64,000 nt of DNA from Bacteroidales bacterium UBA6229. Its GTDB lineage: Bacteria; Bacteroidota; Bacteroidia; Bacteroidales; F082. Positions 7,657 through 17,647 of this stretch are shown here, piece after piece. The stretch is taken from NCBI GenBank assembly GCA_002440975.1, contig DJWN01000127.1, positions 7,949-71,948 of the forward strand, given 5' to 3'. Made by a program: the position numbers and the translations under genes. A model generated the notes under the pieces. That model saw only the letters and a program-made list of their open reading frames with translations. It was not told the DNA's origin and did no database searches. Position 1 is the stretch's first letter. Every line of letters starts with the position of its first letter.

Positions 7657-9728
7657 AAAAATTATTAATACTTACCTATTTTACTTTCACAATCATTTGC
7701 CTTTCAGGGCAAACTCAAGACAGTTTGAAACGTGAAATAGAACTTGGTGAAATAGTTGTTACAGCAACACGTACTTACCGTCAGGCCAACGATTTACCTG
7801 TACAAACCAATTCCATTTCCGCTAAAATGATTCAAAACTTTCCGGTTTTAAATATCGATGATGTTTTAAAAACAACTGCCAATGTGTTTGTGAACCGAAG
7901 CTGGGGAATTTTCTCTAAAAATGCTGCCGTCACCATGCGTGGACTCGAAAGCAGCGACAGGACGCTAATTCTGATTGACGGACTTCCGAAAAACAGATTA
8001 GCAGGTGGATCTGTCAACTGGCATAATATCAATCCGGATCAGATCGAAAAAATTGAGATCATCAAAGGACCAGCTTCAGCATTGTATGGCAATAATGCCA
8101 TGGGCGGCGTGATTAACATCATCACAAAAAAACCACAAACCGATTTAGGTGGAAATGCACGTGTTTTCTATGGCAGCCACAATACATTAGGCGGATCAGT
8201 AAGTGCTGCAGGCCGTAAATTTGGAAACGACAGAGGCTTCTACTGGCAAGTAACCGGTAATTATAGGCGGGGTGATGGTTACGTCTTTGAATTGCCAGAG
8301 TTTCTGGACGAAACAGACGCCAAAACAAAACTCGATGAAGGCGGCGGAAGCCTAAAACTGGGTTACCAATTTAACAAGTATAATAACATAGAATTCGCAA
8401 TGGATCATTATCAGGAGAAACGCGGAGCTGGTCGTCAGGTTTATGATCCCGATGGCAGCTTTGATGAATACCTGACAAATACATTTCGTATCACTGCTAA
8501 TAATTTAATAGCTGGTGGACTTTTGCAAAGCACCATTTATTATTCCGCTGAAAACTATTACGGACAAAAGGAAAGCTTTAATGAATCAAAAGAATTCAAA
8601 TTGCTGGATGCTTACACTGACAGGGAAGATTTTGGTTTGATGTCGAACTGGTCGAAACGCCTTTCTGCAAAGCACCTGCTAACAGCCGGAATAGAAGTGA
8701 AAGCAGGTACAATGAAGTCGCATGAAATCTATCGCACTTCACCAGATGAAATAGAAGCTGCCAGTAAAATGATCATTTATGGAATTTATCTCCAGGATGA
8801 GATCAAGCTTTCGCCTGAAAAATGGCAGCTTATCGCAGGAATCAGGGCTGATTTCTCAAACTTTTTCCAGGGATGGCAAAGGGTTACGAACCCCACAAAG
8901 TCAACAGGTTTTGAAGAAAGTTTTTATGAAGATTTTCCGGAAACAAGCTGGTCAGCTTTGAGTCCTAAAATCGCATTGCAATATCAACTTATTCAGCAGC
9001 TGGAGACCTATGTTTCTGTTGGAACTGGTTTTAAACCTGCGAAGCTCAAAGACTTAAGCCAGTCAGGAAAAATTAATAAGGGATTTCGGCTTGCCAATCC
9101 CAACGTAAAACCCGAATACCTTACAAATTTTGAATGGGGTTTTCATTTTGATCCGAACAACAAATTCAGGCTTTCCGGTGCAATTTATCACAGTATTGGC
9201 CGTGATTTTCAGTATTCGATTGGAACAGGAGATTCCGTCGACACCGGTGGCAACAGCCTGAAACCTGTAATTCTTACTGATAATGTAGCTGAAATTTCTG
9301 TTACAGGTGGAGAATTGTCCATGCATTATTTAGTGCATCCGCAAGTGCTTTTTCAGGCGAGTTATTCTTATAACAATTCAGTTATAACTTCTTATATCCC
9401 AAATATTAACATGCCGGATTACAACCTCTCCGGAAAGAAAATGACAGAAGTGCCACCCCAGCTTTTTTATGCAGGTGTTTTCTGGCAAAATAAATATTTT
9501 AACCTGAATATAAATTGCAGCTTCATTGATGAACAATGGTTTGACGTAGAAAACACCATAAAAGTTGACAGCTGGTTTTTGATTAATGCCAGGATATCAC
9601 GTATTTTTGCCAAACAATATGAAATCTATATAGATATTCAGGATTTGCTTGACAATCCCTATGTTGATCGTAAAGGTCAGCTTTCGCCGGGCAGATTTAT
9701 TATAGGAGGTATAAATTTTAAATTTTAA
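7653..9728 (+). CDS. TonB-dependent outer-membrane receptor (BtuB/siderophore-receptor type)
   Basis: The 691-residue protein has a signal peptide ending near SGQTQD, a TonB-box-like segment (GEIVVTATR), and a plug domain with canonical motifs (VTMRGLESSDRTLILIDG; KIEIIKGPASALYGNNAMGG; VINIITKK). A 22-strand-type barrel follows and ends in GINFKF, a normal C-terminal outer-membrane signature with terminal Phe. It has no N-terminal carboxypeptidase-regulatory domain, so it resembles cobalamin/siderophore receptors rather than SusC. The gene overlaps its lipoprotein partner and is followed after 13 bp by a secreted protein. With the TiaS-like and membrane genes it forms one probable import operon. 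The substrate cannot be read from the sequence. Confidence 0.92.
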   Translation: MKKLLILTYFTFTIICLSGQTQDSLKREIELGEIVVTATRTYRQANDLPVQTNSISAKMIQNFPVLNIDDVLKTTANVFVNRSWGIFSKNAAVTMRGLESSDRTLILIDGLPKNRLAGGSVNWHNINPDQIEKIEIIKGPASALYGNNAMGGVINIITKKPQTDLGGNARVFYGSHNTLGGSVSAAGRKFGNDRGFYWQVTGNYRRGDGYVFELPEFLDETDAKTKLDEGGGSLKLGYQFNKYNNIEFAMDHYQEKRGAGRQVYDPDGSFDEYLTNTFRITANNLIAGGLLQSTIYYSAENYYGQKESFNESKEFKLLDAYTDREDFGLMSNWSKRLSAKHLLTAGIEVKAGTMKSHEIYRTSPDEIEAASKMIIYGIYLQDEIKLSPEKWQLIAGIRADFSNFFQGWQRVTNPTKSTGFEESFYEDFPETSWSALSPKIALQYQLIQQLETYVSVGTGFKPAKLKDLSQSGKINKGFRLANPNVKPEYLTNFEWGFHFDPNNKFRLSGAIYHSIGRDFQYSIGTGDSVDTGGNSLKPVILTDNVAEISVTGGELSMHYLVHPQVLFQASYSYNNSVITSYIPNINMPDYNLSGKKMTEVPPQLFYAGVFWQNKYFNLNINCSFIDEQWFDVENTIKVDSWFLINARISRIFAKQYEIYIDIQDLLDNPYVDRKGQLSPGRFIIGGINFKF

Positions 9729-9741
9729 TAAAAACTAAACT

Positions 9742-10584
9742 ATGAAACACATTTATCTTTTTCTGATCACTTTGATAATCTCTGCAAGTACTTTTGCACA
9801 GACTGAAACTCTTGCAAAATGGACTTTTCCATCAAGTGATGTTGCCGATACGCTGGCTGAAGAAGCTAACGAATTTAATCAAAACGCTTTCCTGTCAACC
9901 ATGGGTGGAACCGGAGCCATTGAAATGAAAAATGGTGAAACCACTAAAGCCGCTCAATGTAATGGATGGGATAACGGTGCTGGTGCCAAAGCCTGGTACA
10001 TTCAAATTAGCACAGAAGGCCGCAAGAATATTACTGTGAGTTCCAAGCAGCAATCCGGCAATAACGATCCCGGACCAAAAGACTTTAAACTGCAGTACAA
10101 AACTGAAGATATACGCGATTGGATAGACATTGAAAATGCTGAGATTTCCGTAGTAAACGACTGGACTACAAGTGCTTTAGTTGATTTTCAACTTCCTGAA
10201 CCTTGTGAAAATCAGGAAGTGCTATTGATCAGATGGGTTATCACTTCAAACCTCGACATCAACGGTGAGGAACTACTTGAAAGTGGCAAAACCAAAATTG
10301 ATGACATAGAAATAAAAGGTGAAGTTTTTACATCTTTAGATCAAATTGATGACAAAAAAAATCCCGTAGATCTTTATTATAATTCTGACAATCAGATTCA
10401 ATTCAAGAGTTCAATTCTAATAAAGCAAATATTACAGTATGATTTGTCGGGTAGAGAGCTGCAAAAAATTAGCATTGATGATTTTTCTGGCACCATCACA
10501 AACCAACAAAGACAAGGTATTAGCGTTCTTGTTTTTCAGGATCACCAAGGCAAAAGTTATGCTAAAAAAGTTTTAAACTTCTGA
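9742..10584 (+). CDS. Secreted protein with T9SS-like C-terminal domain
   Basis: The 280-residue protein has a cleavable signal peptide (MKHIYLFLITLIISASTFAQ). Residues ~25-190 resemble a beta-sandwich seen in Bacteroidota secreted proteins (ETLAKWTFPSSDVADTLAEE, WDNGAGAKAWYIQIST). The last ~75 residues look like a degenerate type IX sorting domain (LQYDLSGRELQKISI... GISVLVFQDHQGKSYAKKVL). It would be exported through the outer membrane and possibly anchored on the surface. As last gene of the 5452-10584 cluster it may help capture or process the receptor's ligand. A strong terminator follows. Confidence 0.65.
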   Translation: MKHIYLFLITLIISASTFAQTETLAKWTFPSSDVADTLAEEANEFNQNAFLSTMGGTGAIEMKNGETTKAAQCNGWDNGAGAKAWYIQISTEGRKNITVSSKQQSGNNDPGPKDFKLQYKTEDIRDWIDIENAEISVVNDWTTSALVDFQLPEPCENQEVLLIRWVITSNLDINGEELLESGKTKIDDIEIKGEVFTSLDQIDDKKNPVDLYYNSDNQIQFKSSILIKQILQYDLSGRELQKISIDDFSGTITNQQRQGISVLVFQDHQGKSYAKKVLNF

Positions 10585-10661
10585 AGATTAAGATTTTTAT
10601 ATTTTACTTAAAACACTGATAATGTTGTAACTGTATAGCATTCGCTTCATCGTTAGATAAT

Positions 10662-10704
10662 AAATAAAGAGGCTGTTTCAATACCTGATACAGCCTCTTT
10701 ATTT
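10662..10704. terminator. Bidirectional intrinsic terminator between convergent genes
   Basis: A perfect 15-bp stem (AAATAAAGAGGCTGT / ACAGCCTCTTTATTT) encloses a 13-nt loop. It lies between the plus-strand secreted-protein gene and the minus-strand TonB receptor gene, with A/T arms giving U-rich tails on both strands. Confidence 0.85.
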
Positions 10705-10725
10705 GGTAGTTAAACGGGAGTAAAT

Positions 10726-13620
10726 TTAGAAGTTATAGTTAATTCCTATACTTATTGCCCTGCCGGGTTGATACACTTCGAAAGGCTGATTTTCTGCTTT
10801 ATAAGATTTGTAAACTTCGTTGAATGTTTCTCCAAGCAGATTGGATATTTTAAGGTCAATCATTGTTTTCCCGGATTCTCCAAGCTTCTTGTTAATGCTA
10901 AAATTCAAACTATGAAACGGTTCGACATAAATATCCGGGAAAAGCCCGCCACCGACAATGGTTAAAGTAGAACCCTTCACATTGTAAAACATACCTGTTT
11001 CCATGCCAATCTTATCTATGCTGTATGTTAAGCCGACATTAATCACATAAGGCGACTGACCTGCCATCACACGAGATTTTTTTATTGATTCGCCCGTTTT
11101 TTCGTAGGTTTTACGCGAATTAAATTCTGCGTCAGTCATATCAATTTCTGAATAAACCAGCGTCAGGTTTCCACTAAAACTCAGTGCTTGTAAAGATGGA
11201 GAAAGGAAACTCATGTCTTTGCGCAATTCGACTTCGAATCCAAATAATTGCCCATCGCCCACATTACGTGCCTGATATTCAGTACTAGTTTGTTGGGTAG
11301 GTATGCGAACCAATTCTATCGGTTTATCAAACTTTTTGTAAAAACCACTCAGGCTTATCATTTGCCCTCTTTCCAGGAACCATTCCCATCTGATATCCAG
11401 GTTATCAATTCTTGTCTCTACCAGATTTCCATCCCAATCGGGATATTTGTGTAAACTTCCATTAAAAATACGATTGGTTATCGGGTCGATAATCTGAGCA
11501 TAAGAAAGTTCTTTAAACGAAGGACGTGCAATGGTTTTTGCGTAAGCTAATCTAAGGTTTTGATCAGGCGTTAAGCTATAGATAAAATTAATTGAAGGAA
11601 AAAAATCCATGGCATCAAGCACAATATCATTATCCAGATTATTACCAGCTACTCCTCCACTTCCGGAGAACTCCTGATCGCGACCTGTATGTCGCTGCAC
11701 AAAATCTTCCAACCTGACTCCCAATATGGATTTTAATCTGTTAACAGGCTGAAATTCAAACGATATGTAAGCAGTCAAGTTATTCACATTCGAACTATAT
11801 TCATTTGAGTTTGGATCATTATTTCCGGTTTGATAATAAATACCATTAGGCCGGTTGGGATATAAATTTTGATCGTTCAGCACATCGTTAACATCAGAGC
11901 TTTCCCAGCTTTGTCCGGACGAAAACTGAATATCATAAAACAGGATTTCATAATCTCTTATCTTGTAATTATGACTTCCTCCAAATTTAAGCTTTGCAGG
12001 GCTTTTTCGAATCACCAGATTTTTTGAGACATCAATTTTAGCGGTATTGTTCACCTCATCCAGATAACGCCAGATACGTGAAGGATTGCCACCAGCACCT
12101 GCCATAAATAAGGTGTCGCGCTCCCTGTAAGTAAATGCTGTTTTTCTGATATCCGGATCATCCGAACCTGACTTTGTTGGTGATATCCGCCAGTCGATTT
12201 CCCAACCGGAGTTACTTAAAAGATGAGTTCCACTCAATAAAAGATTTGTCAGTTCGCGCTGGTTATAAACCAGGTTATCCAGTCCGGCAATATAACCAGA
12301 CTGACCAACGGCCTCACCATCGTTATCAATAAGAAAATGGCCGGCACTACTTACCCCGTTTTGCAGGCGCATTACTGTTAACTTAAACTTTGAATACTGA
12401 GATTTATAGGCTATCCCGGCTAATCCGCCAATCAGAACACTATGTTCGGACAAGGCACCTTTTTGAATGGTGGCATAACGCATTTCATATTTTTCAGGAT
12501 CAATAAATCGCTGATATTCACCGTAAACATTATTATCATAAAATTTCTGCTCTGATTTGTATGTCAACGAAAAAATATAACCTAACTTACGCGATTTTCC
12601 TTGTTTAGACATTATATCAATCTGATTTCCAATGGACAAGCTAAGGCCATAATCTGCAAAGCTTCTTTGTTTTGTAGCACCAAGCGTTGGATTAAAACTT
12701 CTGACAAAATCGACCACCTCCTGCTCTGAGGCACCGTTATATGGTGTGGGAATAGTTTTTCCTCTGGCTCCGTCAGGCAATGCACGTGTGCCGTCATCAA
12801 AACCTAAAAAGTCGGTTTTGCCACCTTTATAGGATAAGTAATCAGGATTGAAATGCATATCAGGATTAAAACCCATATCAGCTGATACCGATATTGTTTT
12901 GGCTTCGGGAAAATCTTTGGTCTCAATATTGACAAGTCCTCCGGTGAAATCAGCCGGAAGCTCGGCAGTAAAGTTCTTCACAACCATGATATTGCTTATC
13001 AGATTGGTGGGGAAAATATCCATTTGCAAAGAATTGCGGTCAGGATCGAGCCCGGGAATATCTACATTGTTGAGTGTAGTTTTTGAATAGCGATCACCTA
13101 AACCTCTCACATAAACATATTTACCATCTTCAATGGAAACCCCTGTAATACGCTTGGCCGCTTCCACGGCATTACCATCTCCGGTAAGTCTTATTTTGGC
13201 TGATGAGATACCATCAAGCATGGAGGCCGATTTTTTCTTTACGGTAAGCAAAGCCGCTTCTGTCGTGCGGATTGCCTCGGCAGAAACAACAACCTCAGCT
13301 AACTCCTGGCTGCTCTCTTTCATGATCAGATTATCAAGCACAGTGACCTTATTGGCGTCAACTACAACATTTTCCAACACTATGGTCTGATATGAAATAT
13401 AGGACAACTGCAGCGTATATTTCCCGGGAGCAACTTCAAGAGTAAATTGTCCATCAAGATCGGACATAGTTCCGGTTGTTGTTCCAACAAGAAGTACAGT
13501 AACACCAACCAATGTTTCACCGCTAAGGTCCTCATAAATGGTCCCCCTGATTTTTCCGTTTTGAGCCTGCAAACTCACAACTGAAATTATAAAGCTGATT
13601 ATCAGAAAAATACGCTTCAT
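10726..13620 (-). CDS. TonB-dependent receptor with N-terminal carboxypeptidase-regulatory-like domain
   Basis: About 964 residues from the ATG at 13620, which opens a clear signal peptide (MKRIFLIISFIISVVSLQAQ); the frame extends 27 codons upstream but without a signal sequence. Residues ~24-110 are a CarboxypepD_reg-like beta-sandwich (GKIRGTIYEDLSGETLVGVT). A plug domain follows (SSAKIRLTGDGNAVEAAKR, YVYVRGLGDRYSKTTLN, IPTNLISNIMVVKNFTAELP), then a long barrel ending AISIGINYNF. The plug lacks the strict SusC signature, and no SusD gene is adjacent. The partner is the beta-helix lipoprotein gene just upstream on the same strand. Such pairs import a large or scarce ligand; which one is unknown. 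Confidence 0.9.
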   Translation of the reverse strand: MKRIFLIISFIISVVSLQAQNGKIRGTIYEDLSGETLVGVTVLLVGTTTGTMSDLDGQFTLEVAPGKYTLQLSYISYQTIVLENVVVDANKVTVLDNLIMKESSQELAEVVVSAEAIRTTEAALLTVKKKSASMLDGISSAKIRLTGDGNAVEAAKRITGVSIEDGKYVYVRGLGDRYSKTTLNNVDIPGLDPDRNSLQMDIFPTNLISNIMVVKNFTAELPADFTGGLVNIETKDFPEAKTISVSADMGFNPDMHFNPDYLSYKGGKTDFLGFDDGTRALPDGARGKTIPTPYNGASEQEVVDFVRSFNPTLGATKQRSFADYGLSLSIGNQIDIMSKQGKSRKLGYIFSLTYKSEQKFYDNNVYGEYQRFIDPEKYEMRYATIQKGALSEHSVLIGGLAGIAYKSQYSKFKLTVMRLQNGVSSAGHFLIDNDGEAVGQSGYIAGLDNLVYNQRELTNLLLSGTHLLSNSGWEIDWRISPTKSGSDDPDIRKTAFTYRERDTLFMAGAGGNPSRIWRYLDEVNNTAKIDVSKNLVIRKSPAKLKFGGSHNYKIRDYEILFYDIQFSSGQSWESSDVNDVLNDQNLYPNRPNGIYYQTGNNDPNSNEYSSNVNNLTAYISFEFQPVNRLKSILGVRLEDFVQRHTGRDQEFSGSGGVAGNNLDNDIVLDAMDFFPSINFIYSLTPDQNLRLAYAKTIARPSFKELSYAQIIDPITNRIFNGSLHKYPDWDGNLVETRIDNLDIRWEWFLERGQMISLSGFYKKFDKPIELVRIPTQQTSTEYQARNVGDGQLFGFEVELRKDMSFLSPSLQALSFSGNLTLVYSEIDMTDAEFNSRKTYEKTGESIKKSRVMAGQSPYVINVGLTYSIDKIGMETGMFYNVKGSTLTIVGGGLFPDIYVEPFHSLNFSINKKLGESGKTMIDLKISNLLGETFNEVYKSYKAENQPFEVYQPGRAISIGINYNF

Positions 13621-13655
13621 GGAAATGAATCTTTTTGTAATTATTGAAAACCAAA

Positions 13656-13688
13656 GAACAGATCCACTGATTAGCAATGGATCTGTTC
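13656..13688 (-). terminator. Hairpin between lipoprotein and TonB receptor genes (possible attenuator)
   Basis: An 11-bp perfect stem (GAACAGATCCA / TGGATCTGTTC) with an 11-nt loop is followed on the minus strand by TTTGGTTTTC. It sits between two co-directional genes, so partial termination could make less receptor than lipoprotein mRNA. Confidence 0.6.
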
Positions 13689-13736
13689 GATATTCAAGCA
13701 CAAGTTTTTGAAAATACTTTCAATCGGGTCAATTAA

Positions 13737-15197
13737 TTATAAGCCAGCCAAAGCACCAGCATTTGAAGCCCATGTCCAACCTAAAACTGATACATTAGTT
13801 GTTGCAGCACCGCCAGCAACAATGCCGGCAGGAACAACATCGCCAGCCACATAGTCAACTAAATTGGCCGCTGGAACATTGAGCATGATATTATCGAAAA
13901 TAACACCAGTTGCATTAACCCTGTTTATTTTTTGTCCTTCTACAATGGCAGTGAAGTAAATATTTCTGAGGGTAACTATTGAATTGGCATCCACATTAAT
14001 CAAATCAGCCGAATAGCGGTCTAATTCAGGATCACTGGCAATGACAATTCCATTTTGAATGGTATGTCCGGCTTCATAAGAACCTTCAGGGCCATCCAAC
14101 TCAAAATTATGATCTCCGGGAGCGATGATCACAAAATTATCAAGCGTACCAGCCCACGATTGGTCAGTATCGATGGCGTCATCACCGGTATTCCAAACCA
14201 CAACATTTGAAACGCTTACAGTACCGCCAAACCATTCGATTCCATCGTCCTGGTTGGCCACTATTTCTACATTTTCAATAACTGTACCTGAACCGACCCC
14301 GCCAAGCGTTAAACCATTGATTTCGTTTCCAGCACCAATGTTCGTACCACCATGACGGATAGAGATATATTTGATCACGCCAGAATTATCTGCATCATTA
14401 TTACCACCATAAAGACCATTAGGATCTGAAGTAGGAATACCTTCAATCTGAACCTGACTTACATCACCGCTTTCGTTAGAAGCAGAAATACGGGCATTCC
14501 CAAGAATAATCACACCACCCCACAAGCCATTCAAATCAGGATCGAGGTTGGGACTGGCGATCTGTCCGGGAATAATTTCATCGGCCACTGTAGTGAAGAT
14601 AATAGGGGCATCTGCTGTACCTTCTGCCATCAGTTTAGCACCACGAGCTACCAAAAGTGCAGTGGCATTAGCACCGGTACCTGCTTCGCCCTTAACTATG
14701 ACACCTGGCTGAATTGTTAGTGTAGCACCAGCTTCAACGGCAATACGGGTTTCGAGGATATATATTTTTCCTGATTCCCAGCTTGTGTTTTCGGTAATAT
14801 TGCTGTTGACACGGAAAACTGTTTGCTCGGCAACAACATTTACAACTGCAGTTGCATCATCCGAACGATTACTTTTATCAGCAATGCTTAAGGTTACAGA
14901 TCCGGCTCCGGTTGTGTTGCCTGCAGTAAAACTCACCACCACAGTTCCAGAAGTGGCACCTACCGTACCATCAGTTTTTACGACAGCCTCACCATTGGTG
15001 GCAGTAACATTGGAAGATGCAAATCCATCTTCAGCATTATAAGTAAACGATAAATCAACAGTAGTTCCGGTTAATGCTTCGGTTGCATCAGGAGCAATAA
15101 CTTTTGGAGCCTGTTTCACATCAGAATCATCATCTTTTTTACAGGATGAAATGATTGCCATTGAAGCAATCAATACATACATCAGGAGTTTTTTCAT
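13737..15197 (-). CDS. Secreted beta-helix lipoprotein
   Basis: The 486-residue protein starts with a lipoprotein signal (MKKLLMYVLIASMAIISSCKK). Residues ~30-125 form an Ig/cadherin-like domain, then a right-handed parallel beta-helix (WESGKIYILETRIAVEAGAT; LTIQPGVIVKGEAGTGANA; then repeated IxNVEIVANQDDGIEWFGG-type rungs). No catalytic residues of pectate lyases were recognised, so it is more likely a binding or surface scaffold protein. Its gene lies upstream of a TonB receptor gene on the same strand, a recurrent pairing in Bacteroidota. The ligand is unknown. Confidence 0.75.
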   Translation of the reverse strand: MKKLLMYVLIASMAIISSCKKDDDSDVKQAPKVIAPDATEALTGTTVDLSFTYNAEDGFASSNVTATNGEAVVKTDGTVGATSGTVVVSFTAGNTTGAGSVTLSIADKSNRSDDATAVVNVVAEQTVFRVNSNITENTSWESGKIYILETRIAVEAGATLTIQPGVIVKGEAGTGANATALLVARGAKLMAEGTADAPIIFTTVADEIIPGQIASPNLDPDLNGLWGGVIILGNARISASNESGDVSQVQIEGIPTSDPNGLYGGNNDADNSGVIKYISIRHGGTNIGAGNEINGLTLGGVGSGTVIENVEIVANQDDGIEWFGGTVSVSNVVVWNTGDDAIDTDQSWAGTLDNFVIIAPGDHNFELDGPEGSYEAGHTIQNGIVIASDPELDRYSADLINVDANSIVTLRNIYFTAIVEGQKINRVNATGVIFDNIMLNVPAANLVDYVAGDVVPAGIVAGGAATTNVSVLGWTWASNAGALAGL

Positions 15198-15406
15198 TTT
15201 TTTAGGTTTAAGTGATAAAATTTTTCTGCAAAAGTGATCTATTCAGATCATCCGGCTAATTAATGAAGCTTTACATAAATGTTAAGGTTTCATTAAGTTG
15301 AAATAACAGTAGCTTGACAAAGGAATATACCCCTTGTAAATGAACTTTTTGCAAGCCATTGAAACGGGTTTTCTTTTATTGCTTATTTTTACAAAAAGTT
15401 AAACCC

Positions 15407-17647
15407 ATGAAAGTTCTAGTTCCTTTTCTGATAATTCTGTTTACATCTTATCATTCAATATCTCAATCTGTTAATCCCGAAAAAGGCGTTGTTTATTGTG
15501 ATACACTTGTGCCACGGATCGACATCGCCATTCATCCGGATACTTTAAACTGGATTTATGAAAATGTGCAGAGCGACATAGAGTTTCGCGCTTCATTTGT
15601 CTTTGATGACGGAAATGTGCGCGATAGTATTAATCCCATTGGATTCAGATTGAGGGGAAACACCTCGCGTTTTAGTCAAAAGAAATCCTTTAAAGTATCA
15701 TTCAATACCTGGACAGATGGTGGCAATTACCACGGCATCGAAAAGCTCAACCTGAATGGGGAACATAACGACCCTTCGATAATGCGTGCCAAATTGATGT
15801 GGGACTTATTGCGAAAATGGGGTATTCCTGCACCAAGGGCAAATCATGTACAAGTATATATCAACGGTAATTATTACGGACTCTACATCAATGTGGAACA
15901 TATTGACGAAGAATTTGTGGATTTACGTTTTAGGAACAAAGATGGCAATATGTATAAATGCCTTTATCCGGCCGATCTGGATTATCTGGGCAGCGATCCT
16001 GATTTATACAAACTCGAAGAAAATGGCCGTCGGGTTTACGAGCTCAAACGAAACGAAGAAGCTGATAATTACAGCGATCTGGCAAATTTTATTTCCAAAT
16101 TAAACACTAGTGATGATACCACTTTTAACTGCGAAATAGATCAGGTTTTCAATACAACTGACTATCTAAAAGTAATTGCCGCTGATGTACTTTGCGGAAA
16201 CTGGGATGGCTATATCTATAACAAAAACAACTATTATCTTTATCACAATGAGTTTTCTGATCGCTTCGAATACCTGATCTATGATGTAGATAATACTTTT
16301 GGGATAGATTGGTTCAACATCGATTGGACCAACCGCAACCCTTATCAATGGGAAATGGACGGCAACGAAAAACGTCCGCTATATACACGGATTATGGAAG
16401 ATGATATTTTGCGCAGGCAATATACATGGATAAGTCAGCAACTTATAAATCAGATTGATCTGGATTCATTATTTCAATCCATGCAGAACAGGCAAGCTCT
16501 GATCGCTCCTTTTGTTGTAAACGATCCCTATTATCCCCTCGACTACGGATATTCCTTCGATGATTTTGAGCACTCATTAACCGAAGTGATTGGTGCTCAC
16601 GTAAAAACAAGCATATTCGGGTTCCTCACAAATCGATTCAGTACTATGCAAAATCAGTTGGAAAACACCCAGGCAACTCCTTTGATCAATCATATCAGCC
16701 ACAATCGGTTAGATGATAATCGCCTTTTTGTTGGTGCCTGGGCTGATGCGCAATTTCCGTTTAATATTGATGCACAGTTAGTTATCGACGAAGATATCAG
16801 CGATAATGCTACAATGTTTGATGATGGATTACATGGAGATGGCGAAGCCGGAGACAAGTATTATGGTACAATTCTGGAAAACATCTTTCCGGAAACCAGT
16901 ATTCTTTATCAAATTGTAGCCGTTGACACAACCAACCAAATCACTGTTAAGCCCTGCGACTATATCCATGTAAGGCCACTTTCGGGCGAACTGCCATTGC
17001 TGTATATCAATGAGTTTATGGCCGATAACGACAACTATATCGCAGATGAATATGGTAATTACAGCGACTGGGTAGAGCTTTATAACGGAGACACTGAAGC
17101 CATCTTTCTGGCCGATTATTATCTTACCGATAAGCTGGATAATCCCGACAAATGGCAAATGCCGGAGATTTTTCTGGAGCCGGGAGCCTTTATACTTTTC
17201 TGGGCCGATGACGAGGAAAATCTGGGCGAGAGACACACAAACTTCAAATTGAGCAAAGAAGGAGAAGCTATAGGTATATTTAATGGACTTGAAGAAGTGG
17301 TTGATGAAATTACCTTTAACGCACAAACTACAGATGTGAGCTCTGGGCGTGAAACAGATGGCGCCTCAAACTGGATCTTTTTTGTGCAGGCAACACCAGG
17401 CGAATCAAATAACCATAGCGTTTTAACTGATTTTGAATGGAATTATGGCAATCTGGTTTATCCAAATCCTGTGGTTGGAAAAAAGATTTACTTTAACATA
17501 CGCGACAAGTTCTATCTTTACGATCTGAACGGCAAACTCCTGCATAGCAGTGCACCCGTTGACTATTTAGACGTGAGTGCATTGTCACAAGGTGTTTACC
17601 TGATTAAAACGCAAAATTTTGGAAGCCAACTTATTCAAATAAAGTAA
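15407..17647 (+). CDS. CotH-kinase family secreted protein with lamin-tail domain and T9SS sorting domain
   Basis: From the ATG at 15407 the protein has 746 residues; the frame is open 16 codons further up but the signal peptide begins here (MKVLVPFLIILFTSYHSISQ). Residues ~30-380 match the CotH atypical kinase fold: GFRLRGNTSRFSQKKSFKVSF, GLYINVEHIDEEFV and the metal-binding YLIYDVDNTFG. Next come a fibronectin-like part and a lamin-tail domain (LLYINEFMADNDNYIADEYG, WVELYN). The last ~75 residues are a type IX sorting domain (VYPNPVVGKKIYF, GVYLIKTQ). CotH enzymes phosphorylate secreted proteins; the substrate here is unknown. It would be surface-exposed or released. Confidence 0.88.
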   Translation: MKVLVPFLIILFTSYHSISQSVNPEKGVVYCDTLVPRIDIAIHPDTLNWIYENVQSDIEFRASFVFDDGNVRDSINPIGFRLRGNTSRFSQKKSFKVSFNTWTDGGNYHGIEKLNLNGEHNDPSIMRAKLMWDLLRKWGIPAPRANHVQVYINGNYYGLYINVEHIDEEFVDLRFRNKDGNMYKCLYPADLDYLGSDPDLYKLEENGRRVYELKRNEEADNYSDLANFISKLNTSDDTTFNCEIDQVFNTTDYLKVIAADVLCGNWDGYIYNKNNYYLYHNEFSDRFEYLIYDVDNTFGIDWFNIDWTNRNPYQWEMDGNEKRPLYTRIMEDDILRRQYTWISQQLINQIDLDSLFQSMQNRQALIAPFVVNDPYYPLDYGYSFDDFEHSLTEVIGAHVKTSIFGFLTNRFSTMQNQLENTQATPLINHISHNRLDDNRLFVGAWADAQFPFNIDAQLVIDEDISDNATMFDDGLHGDGEAGDKYYGTILENIFPETSILYQIVAVDTTNQITVKPCDYIHVRPLSGELPLLYINEFMADNDNYIADEYGNYSDWVELYNGDTEAIFLADYYLTDKLDNPDKWQMPEIFLEPGAFILFWADDEENLGERHTNFKLSKEGEAIGIFNGLEEVVDEITFNAQTTDVSSGRETDGASNWIFFVQATPGESNNHSVLTDFEWNYGNLVYPNPVVGKKIYFNIRDKFYLYDLNGKLLHSSAPVDYLDVSALSQGVYLIKTQNFGSQLIQIK

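Noticed and set aside
10726..13701. Treating the 10726 receptor as SusC with an associated SusD
   Set aside because: No SusD-like gene is adjacent; the partner is a beta-helix lipoprotein and the plug lacks the SusC signature.
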